A DNA stretch of 64,000 nt from Seohaeicola saemankumensis (GCF_020171285.1 NZ_JAIUZI010000002.1:124001-188000); one strand, 5' to 3'; positions 17,189-26,805 are shown, counted from the stretch's first letter. Numbers and translations are program-made. Notes: a model not told the origin generated them from the sequence alone.

Positions 17189-17584
17189 TTACTCGTCGAT
17201 GTCGTCGACATCATGCTGCCCGGCCAGTTGCCGGCGCACGTGGCTCCAGCTGAGCCCGATGCCCAGCACAACCGACAACGAGAAGATGCCCAGCCAGACG
17301 TTCAGGTCCTGGTTTTCCAGGTCCAGCAGCCCGAAATCATAAAGCACCCATAGCAGGGCGCCGACCACCGCCAGCACCAGAAACATGCCGAACCCGCCGA
17401 TCGAACGGACGGTCGCGCGCAGGTAGATGATATAGCCGATCACCAGAATCAGCCCCATCAGCACCGTCACAGAGAGGTAGCGCTCGTAGTTCTCGAGCGC
17501 CCATCGCACGAAATTCCACTCCGTCGGATTATAGGTGAGCGCCAGCAGCCCGAAAGCAAACAGCCACCTCAGGAACATGCCCAT
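17189..17584 (-). CDS. DUF6524-like four-helix membrane protein
   Basis: A 131-residue integral membrane protein with four predicted spans: about 4-20, 36-57, 62-84 and 94-112. The N-terminal FLRWLFAFGLLALTYNPTEWNFVRW and the loop LRATVRSIGGFGMFLV resemble a family of conserved proteobacterial membrane proteins (I think DUF6524). The tail is acidic (QHDVDDIDE). Function is unknown. It is convergent with the nitrile hydratase operon and divergent from purA. Two ATGs six bases apart are possible; I use the upstream one. Confidence 0.75.
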   Translation of the reverse strand: MGMFLRWLFAFGLLALTYNPTEWNFVRWALENYERYLSVTVLMGLILVIGYIIYLRATVRSIGGFGMFLVLAVVGALLWVLYDFGLLDLENQDLNVWLGIFSLSVVLGIGLSWSHVRRQLAGQHDVDDIDE

Positions 17585-17737
17585 TGATCCGATCCGCCTC
17601 ACTTTTTTGCGGGTCAGAGTCGCGCATTGTCGGGTTTGTGTCCAGTCCCCAGCGGCCTTGCGACGAATTTCCGGTTTTACTGTTGCAGCCGCATCGGTAT
17701 ACGGGCGCGGGTTTGATCTCAATTTAAAGGACCGGAT

Positions 17738-19033
17738 ATGGCCAACGTCGTCGTTGTCGGCGCCCAGTGGGGCGACGAGGGAAAAGGCAAGATCGTGGAC
17801 TGGCTGAGCGAGCGCGCCGATGTGATCGCGCGGTTCCAGGGCGGCCACAACGCGGGCCACACGCTGGTCATCGACGGCAAGGTCTACAAGCTGCACGCGC
17901 TGCCCTCGGGCGTGGTGCGCGGCGGCAAGCTGTCGGTGATCGGCAACGGCGTGGTGCTGGACCCCTGGCACCTGGTCGGCGAGATCGAGACCGTGCAGGC
18001 GCAAGGCGTTGATATTTCGCCTGAAACCCTGATGATTGCCGAGAACACGCCGCTGATCCTGCCGATCCACGGCGAGCTGGACCGCGCCCGCGAAGAGGCC
18101 GCCAGCAAGGGCACCAAGATCGGCACCACCGGGCGCGGCATTGGGCCGGCCTATGAGGACAAGGTCGGGCGCCGGTCGGTGCGGGTGGCGGACCTGGCCG
18201 ATGACGCCACGCTGGAGGCACGGGTGGACCGGGCGCTGCAGCACCACGACCCGCTGCGCAAGGGGCTGGGCATCGAACCGGTCGACCGCGACGCGCTGAT
18301 CGCTGAGTTGAAAGAGATCGCGCCCAAGATCCTGCCCTTTGCAGCTCCGGTCTGGAAGGTGTTGAACGAAAAGAGAAAAGCGGGCAAGCGCATCCTGTTC
18401 GAAGGGGCGCAGGGTGCGCTTCTGGACATTGATTTCGGCACCTATCCCTTTGTCACCTCGTCCAACGTGATCGCCGGTCAGGCGGCGACGGGCGTCGGCA
18501 TCGGGCCGAACTCCATCGACTTTGTCCTGGGCATCGTCAAGGCCTATACCACCCGCGTCGGCGAAGGGCCGTTCCCGACCGAGTTGCACGACGCGGACGG
18601 CCAGCGGCTGGGCGAGCGGGGCCATGAATTCGGCACCACCACGGGCCGCAAGCGGCGTTGCGGCTGGTTCGACGCGGCGCTGCTGCGGCAGACCTGCGCC
18701 ACTTCAGGTGTGAGCGGTATCGCATTGACAAAGCTGGATGTTTTGGACGGTTTCGAAACGTTGAAAATCTGTGTCGGCTACGATCTGGACGGCGAAACGC
18801 TGGACTATCTGCCGACGGCGGCGGACCAGCAGGCGCGCTGCACGCCGATTTATGAAGAGGTGCCGGGGTGGAGCGAATCCACCGAAGGCGCGCGCAGCTG
18901 GGCCGATCTGCCGGCGAATGCGATCAAATACGTGCGCCGGGTCGAGGAGTTGATCCAATGCCCGGTCGCGCTACTGTCCACCTCGCCCGAGCGCGAGGAC
19001 ACGATTCTTGTCACTGATCCGTTTGCTGACTGA
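17738..19033 (+). CDS. purA: Adenylosuccinate synthase
   Basis: A 431-residue adenylosuccinate synthase: IMP + aspartate + GTP to adenylosuccinate in AMP synthesis. The GTP loop [18 protein letters not shown] is at 8-25, with the conserved catalytic Asp and His (GGHNAGHT, about 37-44). [36 protein letters not shown] and [10 protein letters not shown] are further family hallmarks. AAAGGA lies six bases before the ATG. The stop overlaps the ATG of the DUF2842 gene by one base. Confidence 0.98.
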   Translation: MANVVVVGAQWGDEGKGKIVDWLSERADVIARFQGGHNAGHTLVIDGKVYKLHALPSGVVRGGKLSVIGNGVVLDPWHLVGEIETVQAQGVDISPETLMIAENTPLILPIHGELDRAREEAASKGTKIGTTGRGIGPAYEDKVGRRSVRVADLADDATLEARVDRALQHHDPLRKGLGIEPVDRDALIAELKEIAPKILPFAAPVWKVLNEKRKAGKRILFEGAQGALLDIDFGTYPFVTSSNVIAGQAATGVGIGPNSIDFVLGIVKAYTTRVGEGPFPTELHDADGQRLGERGHEFGTTTGRKRRCGWFDAALLRQTCATSGVSGIALTKLDVLDGFETLKICVGYDLDGETLDYLPTAADQQARCTPIYEEVPGWSESTEGARSWADLPANAIKYVRRVEELIQCPVALLSTSPEREDTILVTDPFAD

Positions 19034-19275
19034 TGTCGTATGAAAACAAAGGCTTGAGCTACAAAGCTCGACGGCGCTGGTCGCTGGTGATCCTGCTGGT
19101 CGGGATGCCGCTCTATGTCGTTGCGGTGGTGACGGTGCTGAACCTGCTGGATCGTCCGCCGCTGTGGCTGGAGTTCGTGATCTATGTGGCGCTGGGGATC
19201 GTCTGGGTTTTGCCGTTCAAGTTCGTGTTTCGCGGTGTCGGCAAGGAAGACCCGGAAGCCGCGACCAAGGAGTAG
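19033..19275 (+). CDS. DUF2842 membrane protein
   Basis: An 80-residue protein with two membrane spans (about 17-38 and 46-66), starting [18 protein letters not shown]. It fits DUF2842, a short alphaproteobacterial membrane family of unknown function often found behind purA. Its ATG overlaps the purA stop (TGATG), so it is translated by reinitiation. A terminator follows at about 85 bases, with a pair of TTTTGAC(C)GTTTTGTACA repeats in between. Confidence 0.88.
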   Translation: MSYENKGLSYKARRRWSLVILLVGMPLYVVAVVTVLNLLDRPPLWLEFVIYVALGIVWVLPFKFVFRGVGKEDPEAATKE

Positions 19276-19283
19276 CCGCAGGG

Positions 19284-19334
19284 TTTTGACCGTTTTGTAC
19301 AGACCCGCGCAGGCGGTTTTGACGTTTTGTACAA
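19284..19334. repeat. Direct-repeat pair of TGAC(C)GTTTTGTAC motif, locus A
   Basis: TGACCGTTTTGTAC at 19287-19300 and TGACGTTTTGTAC at 19320-19332; their shared GTTTTGTAC parts are exactly 32 bp apart. The same motif occurs as a second pair at 50581-50626, also 32 bp apart. It is non-coding here, between the DUF2842 stop and the terminator. Confidence 0.6.
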
Positions 19335-19360
19335 GGCCGGACTTTAACGATACCTAAAGA

Positions 19361-19397
19361 AAAGGGCGCCCCGCAAAGCTGCGGAGCGCCCTTTTTC
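19361..19397 (+). terminator. Rho-independent terminator after purA-DUF2842
   Basis: A long GC-rich stem (GGGCGCCCCGCA paired with TGCGGAGCGCCC, loop AAGC, one mismatch) followed by TTTTT. It ends the purA transcript and lies before the end of the convergent acidic-protein gene. Confidence 0.88.
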
Positions 19398-19415
19398 GTT
19401 CGTCGCGTCGGCGGT

Positions 19416-21518
19416 TCAGCCGGCGGCGCGTTTGCCGTCCGGGCGGAAGCCGATTTCGCCCGAGGCGGTGAACCGTCCGCCGCCGGTTTTCTCGATCTTG
19501 CCGTCCCGCAGCAGCTGGCCGAAAGAGCGCAGCCCGTCCTCGCGGTTGAACTCGCGGGTTTCGGCCTGACGCACCTTGTTCATCAGCTGCGGGCGCGAGA
19601 ACTGGTCGCGGCCTTCGACAAAGCTCATGTAGGCGGCGGCCGCTTCGAGCAGGTCGGGCAGCTCGGTGGCGCCGGCTTCTGCGGCGAATTCGGCAAAGCC
19701 GTCCTTTTCCACGCCGGTCGGGGCCGGGTCGTCGAGCAGGGTGCTGATCCGGCGCGGGCGCACGGGGCCACGGGTCATGGCGCCTTCGTCGACCCGCTGT
19801 TCGGCCACCAGCTTGAGCGGCGCGGGCTTGGAGCCGGCGTCGGGGCGGCGCGGGCGGATCTCGGTGGTCACCGGACGGCGCGGGCGCACCACGTTGGCCA
19901 GGTCCTCGCGATAGGGATCGTCGTCGGTGTGGCTGCCCACGGTGCCGCCGGCGGACCGCTCGGCCTCGGCGGCGGCCACGGCGGCGCGCAGCTGCGAATA
20001 GGCATCGCGGTTCGAGCTGGATTCGGGATCGCCCAGTTTCTCGTCGGCGGTGTCCATCAGGCGCGACAGGTCGTCCTGTTCGGTCTCGGACGCCAGCGAC
20101 TGGGCCGCGCGGGCGGGGCTGGCAGGGGCTTCTTCCTCGTCGTCGTCTGCGGCGAAGAGGTTCTCGCCCGCTGCCTCGGCGTCGTCGTCGAGATCGGCGT
20201 CGTCGTCATCGCTGTCGATGTCCGCGTCGTCATCCGCCGAACGGCTGGCTTCGACCTCGGCTTCGACTTCGGCCAGTTCGCGCAGCAGGTCGGCTTCTTC
20301 CTCGGGCGACAGCGAGCTGCCGCTGAGCGGCGCGGAGGCGACGTCTTCGTCCTCGTCCTCGTCTTCGTCAGAGACTTCCTCGATGTTGCCGGCGGCAAGG
20401 GCGGCTTCGAAATCGGCACGCTTGACCTTGAGAATGCGCGCGGCGGGTGCTTCGGGCGCGGCCTCTTCCTCGGCCTCGTATTCTGCGACCTCGTCTTCCG
20501 CGGCCTCAAGTTCCGCCTGATCCTGGGCAGATGCGATGTCGGAGGTCAGGGCAATCTGTTCCTCTTCGGCCGCGTCTTGCTCGGCCGCGTCGTCCTCGGC
20601 ATCCGCGACGGCGTCCATCGCCCGCAGGATGCTGTCGACTTCGTCATCGCTGTCCGCCTCGGTGGCGTCGTCTTCGTCGATGTCCAGTGCGGCGGTGATC
20701 TCGGAGGCGGCCTCGGAGACAAAGCCGTCGGCGTGCTGGTCTTCGGAGTAGTCCTCTTCCTCGGCGGCCATCTGTTCGTTGCGCGACACCACGGCGCGGA
20801 TGCGCTGCAGCTTGGCGGCGATGCTGTCGGGGGCAGGAGCGGGCTGTTCTGCCTCGACCGGCTCGGCCTCGATCGGCTCTGCCTCGGCGACCGGCTCGGC
20901 TTCGGCCTCTGCGACGGCTTCCGCTTCGGGCGCGTCTTCGATTTCGGCCTGCGGTGCGTCGGCCTCGGGCTCCGGTTCCACATTGGCGATGGCCTCGGCA
21001 ACCGTTTCCGCGACCGCTTCCGGTTCGGCTTCGGATTCCGCTTCGGTCATCACTTCCGGCTCGGCTTCCGCTGCCACTTCCGGTTCGGCTTGGGCAACCG
21101 GTTCGGGGGCGGGCTCTACCGCGACCTCGGCCGCTTCCGGTTCGGCAACCTCGGCAACCTCGGCAACCGGGGTCGGCAGCACCGCGGGCGCGGCTTCTGC
21201 GACCGGTTCGGGCGCCTTTTCGGGGGCCTGTTCGGGAGCGGCAGGGGGCGCCGTCTGGGTGGCGTCCGCCGCTCTCAGCACGATGCCGGTGGCTTCCTGC
21301 CGGGCTTCGACCTGGCGGGAAATCTCACGCTGTGCGATGCGGGCGAGCATCTCGGCGTCAGGTTGCGGGGGCTCGGCGCCGAAATACCTGTCGTCGGCGG
21401 CAAGGTCCCGGAAATACTCGGCAATGGCTTTCATCGTGTCGAAGGAATCCTCGAACCCTTCGAGGGTGCACGAAAACGTGCCGTAGGAAACGGTCAACAC
21501 TTTGTTGCTGTGTACCAT
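19416..21518 (-). CDS. Large acidic Ala/Glu-rich protein with conserved ends
   Basis: A 700-residue protein with three parts. The N-terminus (about 1-75) is ordinary globular sequence: VLTVSYGTFSCTLEGFEDSF, TMKAIAEYFRDLAADDRYFG. The middle (about 80-480) is very acidic and low in complexity, with many EAEPVAEAEP-type and DEDEDED runs, likely disordered. The C-terminus (about 490-700) is again globular and basic: DDPYREDLANVVRPRRPVTTEIRPRRPD and SFVEGRDQFSRPQLMNKV, ending in a helix-turn-like REDGLRSFGQLLRDGKIEKTGGGRFTAS. I do not recognise the family for certain. There is no signal peptide, so it is cytoplasmic, possibly a nucleoid- or ribosome-linked scaffold; that is a guess. Confidence 0.8.
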   Translation of the reverse strand: MVHSNKVLTVSYGTFSCTLEGFEDSFDTMKAIAEYFRDLAADDRYFGAEPPQPDAEMLARIAQREISRQVEARQEATGIVLRAADATQTAPPAAPEQAPEKAPEPVAEAAPAVLPTPVAEVAEVAEPEAAEVAVEPAPEPVAQAEPEVAAEAEPEVMTEAESEAEPEAVAETVAEAIANVEPEPEADAPQAEIEDAPEAEAVAEAEAEPVAEAEPIEAEPVEAEQPAPAPDSIAAKLQRIRAVVSRNEQMAAEEEDYSEDQHADGFVSEAASEITAALDIDEDDATEADSDDEVDSILRAMDAVADAEDDAAEQDAAEEEQIALTSDIASAQDQAELEAAEDEVAEYEAEEEAAPEAPAARILKVKRADFEAALAAGNIEEVSDEDEDEDEDVASAPLSGSSLSPEEEADLLRELAEVEAEVEASRSADDDADIDSDDDDADLDDDAEAAGENLFAADDDEEEAPASPARAAQSLASETEQDDLSRLMDTADEKLGDPESSSNRDAYSQLRAAVAAAEAERSAGGTVGSHTDDDPYREDLANVVRPRRPVTTEIRPRRPDAGSKPAPLKLVAEQRVDEGAMTRGPVRPRRISTLLDDPAPTGVEKDGFAEFAAEAGATELPDLLEAAAAYMSFVEGRDQFSRPQLMNKVRQAETREFNREDGLRSFGQLLRDGKIEKTGGGRFTASGEIGFRPDGKRAAG

Positions 21519-21657
21519 GGGATGCTCGTCCTCTTACAAAGTTATTGAACCCGTTTACCATGTCCGAGGCGACAAATTCGGCCCGAATCTGTGCAACTGA
21601 CCGTATCATTTTGTGACTAGATTGTGATCTGTTTCCAGAATCGGCATTAATGCGCGC

Positions 21658-22317
21658 ATGAGCACGCCGATTGTTGAGACATCATCGCCCGTTACGCTGA
21701 TCGGGGGCGGATCCCTGGGGGCGGGCGACCTGGATACGGCGCTGAAGCGGGCGCCGTTGCTGGTGGCGGCGGACGGCGGCGCGGCGCAGGCGCTGGCGGC
21801 GGGGCGGATGCCCGAGGCGGTGATCGGCGATTTCGATTCGCTGGACGCGCGGACGCGGGCGCAGATCCCCGACGGGCGGTTGTTTCCGATCCATGAACAG
21901 GACAGCACCGATTTCGACAAGGCGCTGCGCAGCATCCGGGCGCCGCTGGTGCTGGGCGTCGGGTTCCTGGGGGCGCGGATCGACCACCAGCTGGCGGCCT
22001 TTGGCGTGCTGGCCCGGCAGGTCGGGCCGGCCTGCGTTCTGCTGGGGCCGGAAGAGGTGGTGTTTCACGCGCCACGGTCCGTGCGGCTCGCCCTGGCGCC
22101 GGGCGACGTGGTGTCATTGTTTCCGATGGCGCCGGTAACCGGCCGGTCGGAGGGGCTGAAATGGCCTATTGACGGGCTGAGCCTGTCGCCGGTTGGCCGG
22201 GTCGGGACATCGAACCGGGCGCTGGGCCCGGTGCGGATCGAGGTGGATGGCGCGGGCCTGCTGGTGATCGTTCCGCGCCGGGCGCTGGACGCGGTGATCG
22301 CCGGCCTGACGGGTTGA
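21658..22317 (+). CDS. Thiamine diphosphokinase
   Basis: A 219-residue thiamine pyrophosphokinase that turns thiamine into thiamine diphosphate using ATP. The motif AADGGAAQALAAGRMPEAVIGDFDSLD contains the conserved DGG and GDFDS elements, and DSTDFDKAL is the third family motif (about 82-90). GFLGARIDHQLA (about 101-112) supplies the conserved Gly-Arg-Asp-His. The length is normal. It is divergent from the acidic-protein gene and convergent with the EamA transporter gene; the 139-bp gap upstream is the probable shared promoter region. Confidence 0.93.
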   Translation: MSTPIVETSSPVTLIGGGSLGAGDLDTALKRAPLLVAADGGAAQALAAGRMPEAVIGDFDSLDARTRAQIPDGRLFPIHEQDSTDFDKALRSIRAPLVLGVGFLGARIDHQLAAFGVLARQVGPACVLLGPEEVVFHAPRSVRLALAPGDVVSLFPMAPVTGRSEGLKWPIDGLSLSPVGRVGTSNRALGPVRIEVDGAGLLVIVPRRALDAVIAGLTG

Positions 22318-22331
22318 CGGGCTTAGACGGG

Positions 22332-23261
22332 TTAGACTGGGGCCTCGGCCGGTTCGGCGAGCGCGCTGGCGGCGCGTGCCTGGGCGCGTTCGCGCAGCAC
22401 GATATACAGCCCCGCGCCGACGGTGATGCAGATGCCGACAGAGGCCAGCGCATTGGGCAGATCGTGGAAGATCAGCCAGCCAAAGGCGGTGGCCACCGGG
22501 ATTTCGAGATATTGCATCGGAGCCAGCGTCGCCGAGGGCGCATAGCGCAGCGACCATGTCATCAGCAGATGCGCGGTGGTGCCGAGCAGCCCGATGGCCA
22601 GCAGCAGCTGCCATTCGCGGGCATCGGGCACGATCAGCGTCAGCGGCCCGATCCCGGCCGCGTCGCCCAGCAGCACCAGCGGCACCAGCGCCGCCACGGC
22701 CATCACGCCGCTGACCGCCTGCAGGCCGATGGGGTCAGTCTCTTTGGCGATCTGGCGGGTCACCAGCATGAACAGCGAGAAGACCACCGCCACCGCCAGC
22801 GGCCAGAGCGCGGGCCAGCCGACCTCAGCAAAGCTGGGCTGGATCACCAGCAGCGTTCCCACGAACCCCACCACGCAGGCGAGGATCCGGCGCAGGCCGA
22901 CCTCTTCGCCCAGCACGAATTTACCCAGCAGCAGCATGAGGAAGGGCATCACGAAGGCGATCGCGACGGCATCGGCCAGCGGCAGGTATTTCAGCGCCGT
23001 GAACATCGCCCCGATCCCGGCGATATGCAGCAGCGTGCGCAAGGCCGTCAGCCTAAGAACCCGGCCGCGCATCCGCCACAGCCGGTTGGTGAGAAACACC
23101 AGCGGGATCAGCACAATCGCCTGGATCGCAAAGCGCAGCAGCAAAAGCTGGCCGATGGGAACGGATTGGCCCAGCAGTTTCGCCACTGCATCGCCCAACG
23201 GGGCAACGGCGCAGAAGCCGAGCATCAGGAGGATACCAAGTACAGGTTTGTCACGCGTCAT
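22332..23261 (-). CDS. DMT superfamily transporter (EamA domains)
   Basis: A 309-residue inner-membrane transporter with ten predicted spans arranged as two EamA repeats. The first repeat includes CAVAPLGDAVAKLLGQSVPIGQLLLLRF and AIAFVMPFLMLLLGKFVLGEEVG, and the second AGIGPLTLI to APMQYLEIPVATAFGWLIFHDLP. Members export amino acids or other metabolites by proton exchange. The C-terminal tail is Ala-rich and cytoplasmic. The substrate cannot be assigned. The gene stands alone, convergent with the thiamine diphosphokinase gene. Confidence 0.9.
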   Translation of the reverse strand: MTRDKPVLGILLMLGFCAVAPLGDAVAKLLGQSVPIGQLLLLRFAIQAIVLIPLVFLTNRLWRMRGRVLRLTALRTLLHIAGIGAMFTALKYLPLADAVAIAFVMPFLMLLLGKFVLGEEVGLRRILACVVGFVGTLLVIQPSFAEVGWPALWPLAVAVVFSLFMLVTRQIAKETDPIGLQAVSGVMAVAALVPLVLLGDAAGIGPLTLIVPDAREWQLLLAIGLLGTTAHLLMTWSLRYAPSATLAPMQYLEIPVATAFGWLIFHDLPNALASVGICITVGAGLYIVLRERAQARAASALAEPAEAPV

Positions 23262-23381
23262 GCAGGAACGCTATGGTTGCACCGCGCGAGGCGCAAGCAA
23301 AGGTTGCGTTAACCTAAGGTCAGCGCAAGCTTCCGCTCAAAATGGTTAACGTGTGCCGGTACGCCGGCTCCGGCGGGTCGC

Positions 23382-24755
23382 TCAGCAGTTGGGCACGTTG
23401 ACGGCGAGCCCGCCCAAAGCGGTTTCCTTGTACTTCTCGCTCATGTCCTGACCGGTCTGGCGCATGGTTTCGATGCAGGCGTCGAGCGGGACAAAGTGGT
23501 CGCCGGTGCCGCGCAGGGCGAGGCTGGCGGCGGAGACGGCCTTGATCGCGCCGAGGCCGTTGCGTTCGATGCAGGGCACCTGCACCAGCCCGCGCACCGG
23601 GTCGCAGGTCATGCCCAGGTGGTGTTCCAGCGCGATCTCGGCGGCGTTTTCCACCTGTTCCGGGGTGCCGCCCATCACCGCGCAGAGCCCGGCGGCGGCC
23701 ATGGCGGCGGCCGATCCGACCTCGGCCTGGCAGCCGGCCTCGGCGCCCGAGATCGAGGCGTTGAACTTGACCAGCCCGCCGATGGCGGCGGCGGTCAGCA
23801 GGAAATCCTCGACATGGGAGGGGGCGGCGCCGGGCACGTGGTCTAGGTAATAGCGCAGGGTGGCGGGCAGCACGCCGGCGGCGCCGTTGGTGGGCGCGGT
23901 GACGACCTGGCCGCCGGCGGCGTTTTCCTCGTTCACCGCCATGGCATAGGCGCTGATCCAGTCGTTGATGGTGTGCGGGGCCGAGAGGTTCTGGCCGCGT
24001 TCGGCCAGCAGCGCCCGGTGAATGCCCCCGGCACGGCGTTTGACCTTGAGCCCGCCGGGCAGGATGCCGTCGCCCGCCAGACCACGGTCGATGCAGTCGG
24101 TCATCACCTGCCAGATGCGGGCGGTGCGGGTGCGAAAGTTGATATCGCCATGGCGCGACACCTCGTTGGCGCGTTTCATGGCGGCGATGGATAGGCCGCT
24201 GGCGCGGGCCATATCGAGCATCTCGGCGGCGGATTTGAACGGGTAGGGCACCGGCGCGCCTTCGTCGGTGGCCTTGCCGGCCTCCAGTTCCGCTTCGGTC
24301 AGGACGAAACCGCCGCCGATGGAGTAATAGGTTTCCTGCAGGATGACGTCGCCCTGTGCATCGGTGGCCATCAGGATCATGCCATTTGCATGGCCCGGCA
24401 GGGCGCGGTCGTAGTCGAAGATCAGGTCGCTGTCGGGGTCAAAGCGCAGGGCGGGCAGCCCGTCGGGGTGCAGGGTATGGTCGGTTTTGATGCGGGCGAG
24501 TTCGGCCTCTGCCGCCTCGGCCACGTAGGTTTCGGGGTGAAAACCCGCCAGCCCGAGGATGGTGGCGCGGTCGGTGGCGTGGCCGACGCCGGTGAAGGCA
24601 AGCGAGCCATGCAGCGAGGCGCGCAGCCCGTGGCAGGCGAAGGGCGCGGCGCGCATGGCGTCGAGAAAGCGGGCGGCGGCGACCATCGGCCCCATGGTGT
24701 GGGAGGAAGAGGGGCCGATGCCGACCTTGAACATGTCAAAGACAGAGAGGAACAT
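23382..24755 (-). CDS. sdaA: L-serine ammonia-lyase (iron-sulfur serine dehydratase)
   Basis: A 457-residue single-chain L-serine dehydratase, converting serine to pyruvate and ammonia with a [4Fe-4S] cluster. The N-terminal regulatory domain opens [31 protein letters not shown]. The alpha domain contains the Fe-S ligands in [21 protein letters not shown] and [21 protein letters not shown]; a cysteine near the C-terminus (VNVPNC) is typical of the tail that fills the active site. It is preceded by a GST gene two bases upstream, so the two are co-transcribed. Confidence 0.96.
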   Translation of the reverse strand: MFLSVFDMFKVGIGPSSSHTMGPMVAAARFLDAMRAAPFACHGLRASLHGSLAFTGVGHATDRATILGLAGFHPETYVAEAAEAELARIKTDHTLHPDGLPALRFDPDSDLIFDYDRALPGHANGMILMATDAQGDVILQETYYSIGGGFVLTEAELEAGKATDEGAPVPYPFKSAAEMLDMARASGLSIAAMKRANEVSRHGDINFRTRTARIWQVMTDCIDRGLAGDGILPGGLKVKRRAGGIHRALLAERGQNLSAPHTINDWISAYAMAVNEENAAGGQVVTAPTNGAAGVLPATLRYYLDHVPGAAPSHVEDFLLTAAAIGGLVKFNASISGAEAGCQAEVGSAAAMAAAGLCAVMGGTPEQVENAAEIALEHHLGMTCDPVRGLVQVPCIERNGLGAIKAVSAASLALRGTGDHFVPLDACIETMRQTGQDMSEKYKETALGGLAVNVPNC

Positions 24756-24756
24756 T

Positions 24757-25461
24757 TCAGGTGGCGCTTCCTTCGGGGGGATTGGCGTGGGAGGGCCGGG
24801 TGAAGGGGGTGGGCCCCAGCCCTTCGACGGTTTGGGCGGCCCGCACGGCGGGGCGCTGTTCGAGCGCGGTCAGCAGGGCCAGAAGGTGGGGCGTGTCAGC
24901 GAGACGGTACCAGCTGCGGTCGCGGTTCCGGGGGTAGAGCGCCATCCACCGCATCAGGCAGGCCAGGTGGTAACACAGGACCGAGGGCGCGGCAGGGTCG
25001 AGCCAGGCCGGGTTTTGTGCCGCCACGGCGTCGAGTTGGCCGAGGTGGGTCCGCAGCCGCGTCTCAAGCCGGGCGCACAGGGCCGATTGGGCGGGCTCGG
25101 GGCCGGTGTACTGGTCGGGATAGCACAGGATCCGCAATTCGGTCTGCACCGTGTTGGCGGTGAAGAACAGCCATTTCAGGAAACCGCCCCTGTCGGGATG
25201 GTCGCGCGTGGGGGCCATGGCGCCGTGTGTATCGGCCAGCCACAGCAGGATGGCGCCGGTTTCAAACAGCGGCCCCTGCGGCGTTTCCAGCACCGGGATC
25301 AGCCCGTGGGGATTGAGCGCGCGATAGGCCGCGCCGCGCTGTTCGGCGCGCGTGCGGTCGACGAGCGTGGTGGCATAGGGCAGGCGCATCTCTTCAAGCG
25401 CCAGCCGCACGATCAGCGAGGCGTTGTCGGGGGCGTAATGAAGGCGATAGGGCGCGGTCAT
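24757..25461 (-). CDS. Glutathione S-transferase family protein
   Basis: A 234-residue protein with a thioredoxin-like N-terminal domain (YRLHYAPDNASLIVRLALEEMRLPYATTLVDR) and an all-helical C-terminal domain. The TPQGPLFETGAILLWLAD segment (about 65-85) carries the glutathione-binding Glu-Thr/Ser pair usual for the family. I start at MTAPYRLHYAPDN; the longer in-frame extension is Arg/Ala-rich and unlike the family. The stop lies two bases before the serine dehydratase start, so they form an operon. The substrate is unknown. Confidence 0.85.
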   Translation of the reverse strand: MTAPYRLHYAPDNASLIVRLALEEMRLPYATTLVDRTRAEQRGAAYRALNPHGLIPVLETPQGPLFETGAILLWLADTHGAMAPTRDHPDRGGFLKWLFFTANTVQTELRILCYPDQYTGPEPAQSALCARLETRLRTHLGQLDAVAAQNPAWLDPAAPSVLCYHLACLMRWMALYPRNRDRSWYRLADTPHLLALLTALEQRPAVRAAQTVEGLGPTPFTRPSHANPPEGSAT

Positions 25462-25615
25462 GCCTCTGTTGTAGCGTCCGCGCACCGGATCTGTCGCCGG
25501 TTTGCGACAGTTTGCGGGTGAAATGCGCGCGGCGGAGGCCAGAGGCGATCTGGCGGCTCTTTGCTCTTTCTTCACCTGGTCTCGCTAGGAAAGAAGAAAA
25601 AGAGCCGGTGACCCC

Positions 25616-26677
25616 ATGCCTGTCCACAGTTTCGACGCCATCGCCATATCCGACCTGACGATCTCGGGGCCGGATCCCTTTGCGTCGAATTCGGTGCGGA
25701 ACCACCACGCGATTTCGAACAATACGCAGTTCACGATTTCCGGTAGCAGCGCGTGGACCGAGATCACCGTCGACGACGGCGACACCGTTCTCGAAGACGG
25801 AGATCGCTCGCAGGACCTGAACGCGGGGGTGTCATTCAACGGCACGAACTGGAGCGCCGGAGACGCCGTCCACACCGAATACGCCTATGTCGTGCGCCCG
25901 GTCGGGTCGACCGACCCGTCCGAACAGATAACGATCTATGCCCTGGAGTTCCGGGGCGACGTTCAGGGTTTTACCGCCGAATCCCGGCTGGCCGAGGATG
26001 TGACGTACGAGATCATCTCGGGCGGCAGCAACGACCCGGTTGTTTCGTATTCCCAGCTGGTCGTCTGTTTCGTGTCGGGAACGCGGATCGCCACACCGGG
26101 CGGCGCGGTGCCGGTCGAGAGGCTGAGGCCGGGTGACCTGGTGGAAACGCTCGATCACGGGGCTCAACCGCTGGTCTGGACGGCGCATCAGACCGTGCGG
26201 GGGCTGGGCCAGACTGCGCCCGTCCGGCTGGGGGCCGGGGTGCTGGGCAATGATGCGCCGCTTGAGGTGAGCCCGCAGCATCGCGTGTTGATTGGCCAGG
26301 GTGCGCGGGGGGCGGCGCGCGGCGCGATGGCCGCCATGCTGGAGTGTACCGCAACGCCGCGTCTTCTCGCGGCAAAGGCGCTGAACGCCGGATCATGGGA
26401 CGTGGCGCCGGCCCCGAGGGCGCGGGTGCGCTATCATCACCTCGTGTTTGCCCGGCACGAGATCATTTCGGCAAACGGCGCGGCGGTCGAAAGCATGCTG
26501 CCCGGGCCGATGGCATTGAAGGCGCTGCCGGCGGACAAACGGGGCGACCTATTCAACCTGTTCCCGGAGCTGGCGCATGGGGCGCAATGGCGCGCCGCGC
26601 GGTCGATCCTGCGCACGGGCGTCGCCATGCAGCGTCTGAAGCGATCGCTGAGGCAACGGTATGTCGTGTTGGCGTGA
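25616..26677 (+). CDS. Hint-domain protein
   Basis: A 353-residue protein with a Hedgehog/intein (Hint) domain in its centre. The domain begins at VCFVSGTRIATPGGAVPVERLRPGDLVETLDHG (about residue 150) and continues through PLVWTAHQTVRG to LEVSPQHRVLIG and VRYHHLVFARHEIISANGAAVESMLPG. The Cys at its start and the downstream TXXH-like SPQHRV are the usual catalytic elements of Hint autoprocessing; the domain in this bacterial group often lacks proven splicing. The first 145 residues look like a secreted beta-rich region but lack a signal peptide, which suggests non-classical or type I secretion. Confidence 0.85.
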   Translation: MPVHSFDAIAISDLTISGPDPFASNSVRNHHAISNNTQFTISGSSAWTEITVDDGDTVLEDGDRSQDLNAGVSFNGTNWSAGDAVHTEYAYVVRPVGSTDPSEQITIYALEFRGDVQGFTAESRLAEDVTYEIISGGSNDPVVSYSQLVVCFVSGTRIATPGGAVPVERLRPGDLVETLDHGAQPLVWTAHQTVRGLGQTAPVRLGAGVLGNDAPLEVSPQHRVLIGQGARGAARGAMAAMLECTATPRLLAAKALNAGSWDVAPAPRARVRYHHLVFARHEIISANGAAVESMLPGPMALKALPADKRGDLFNLFPELAHGAQWRAARSILRTGVAMQRLKRSLRQRYVVLA

Positions 26678-26805
26678 CTGGCCGGCTGTCGCCCGGGCGC
26701 GTGGCGATAAAGCGGCCCGGTCCGGCAGGGCGGTGTCGCGGGTTTGGTTCACCGTTTCTAAATCCAGCCGGGCAAAGCTGTTGCCGCACAACAGGGAGCG
26801 GTTCG

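Noticed and set aside
19929..21548. Long plus-strand frame opposite the acidic protein gene
   Set aside because: It is the reverse reading of a GC-rich, Glu/Ala/Asp-coded gene, giving Gly/Phe/Arg-rich nonsense without domains.
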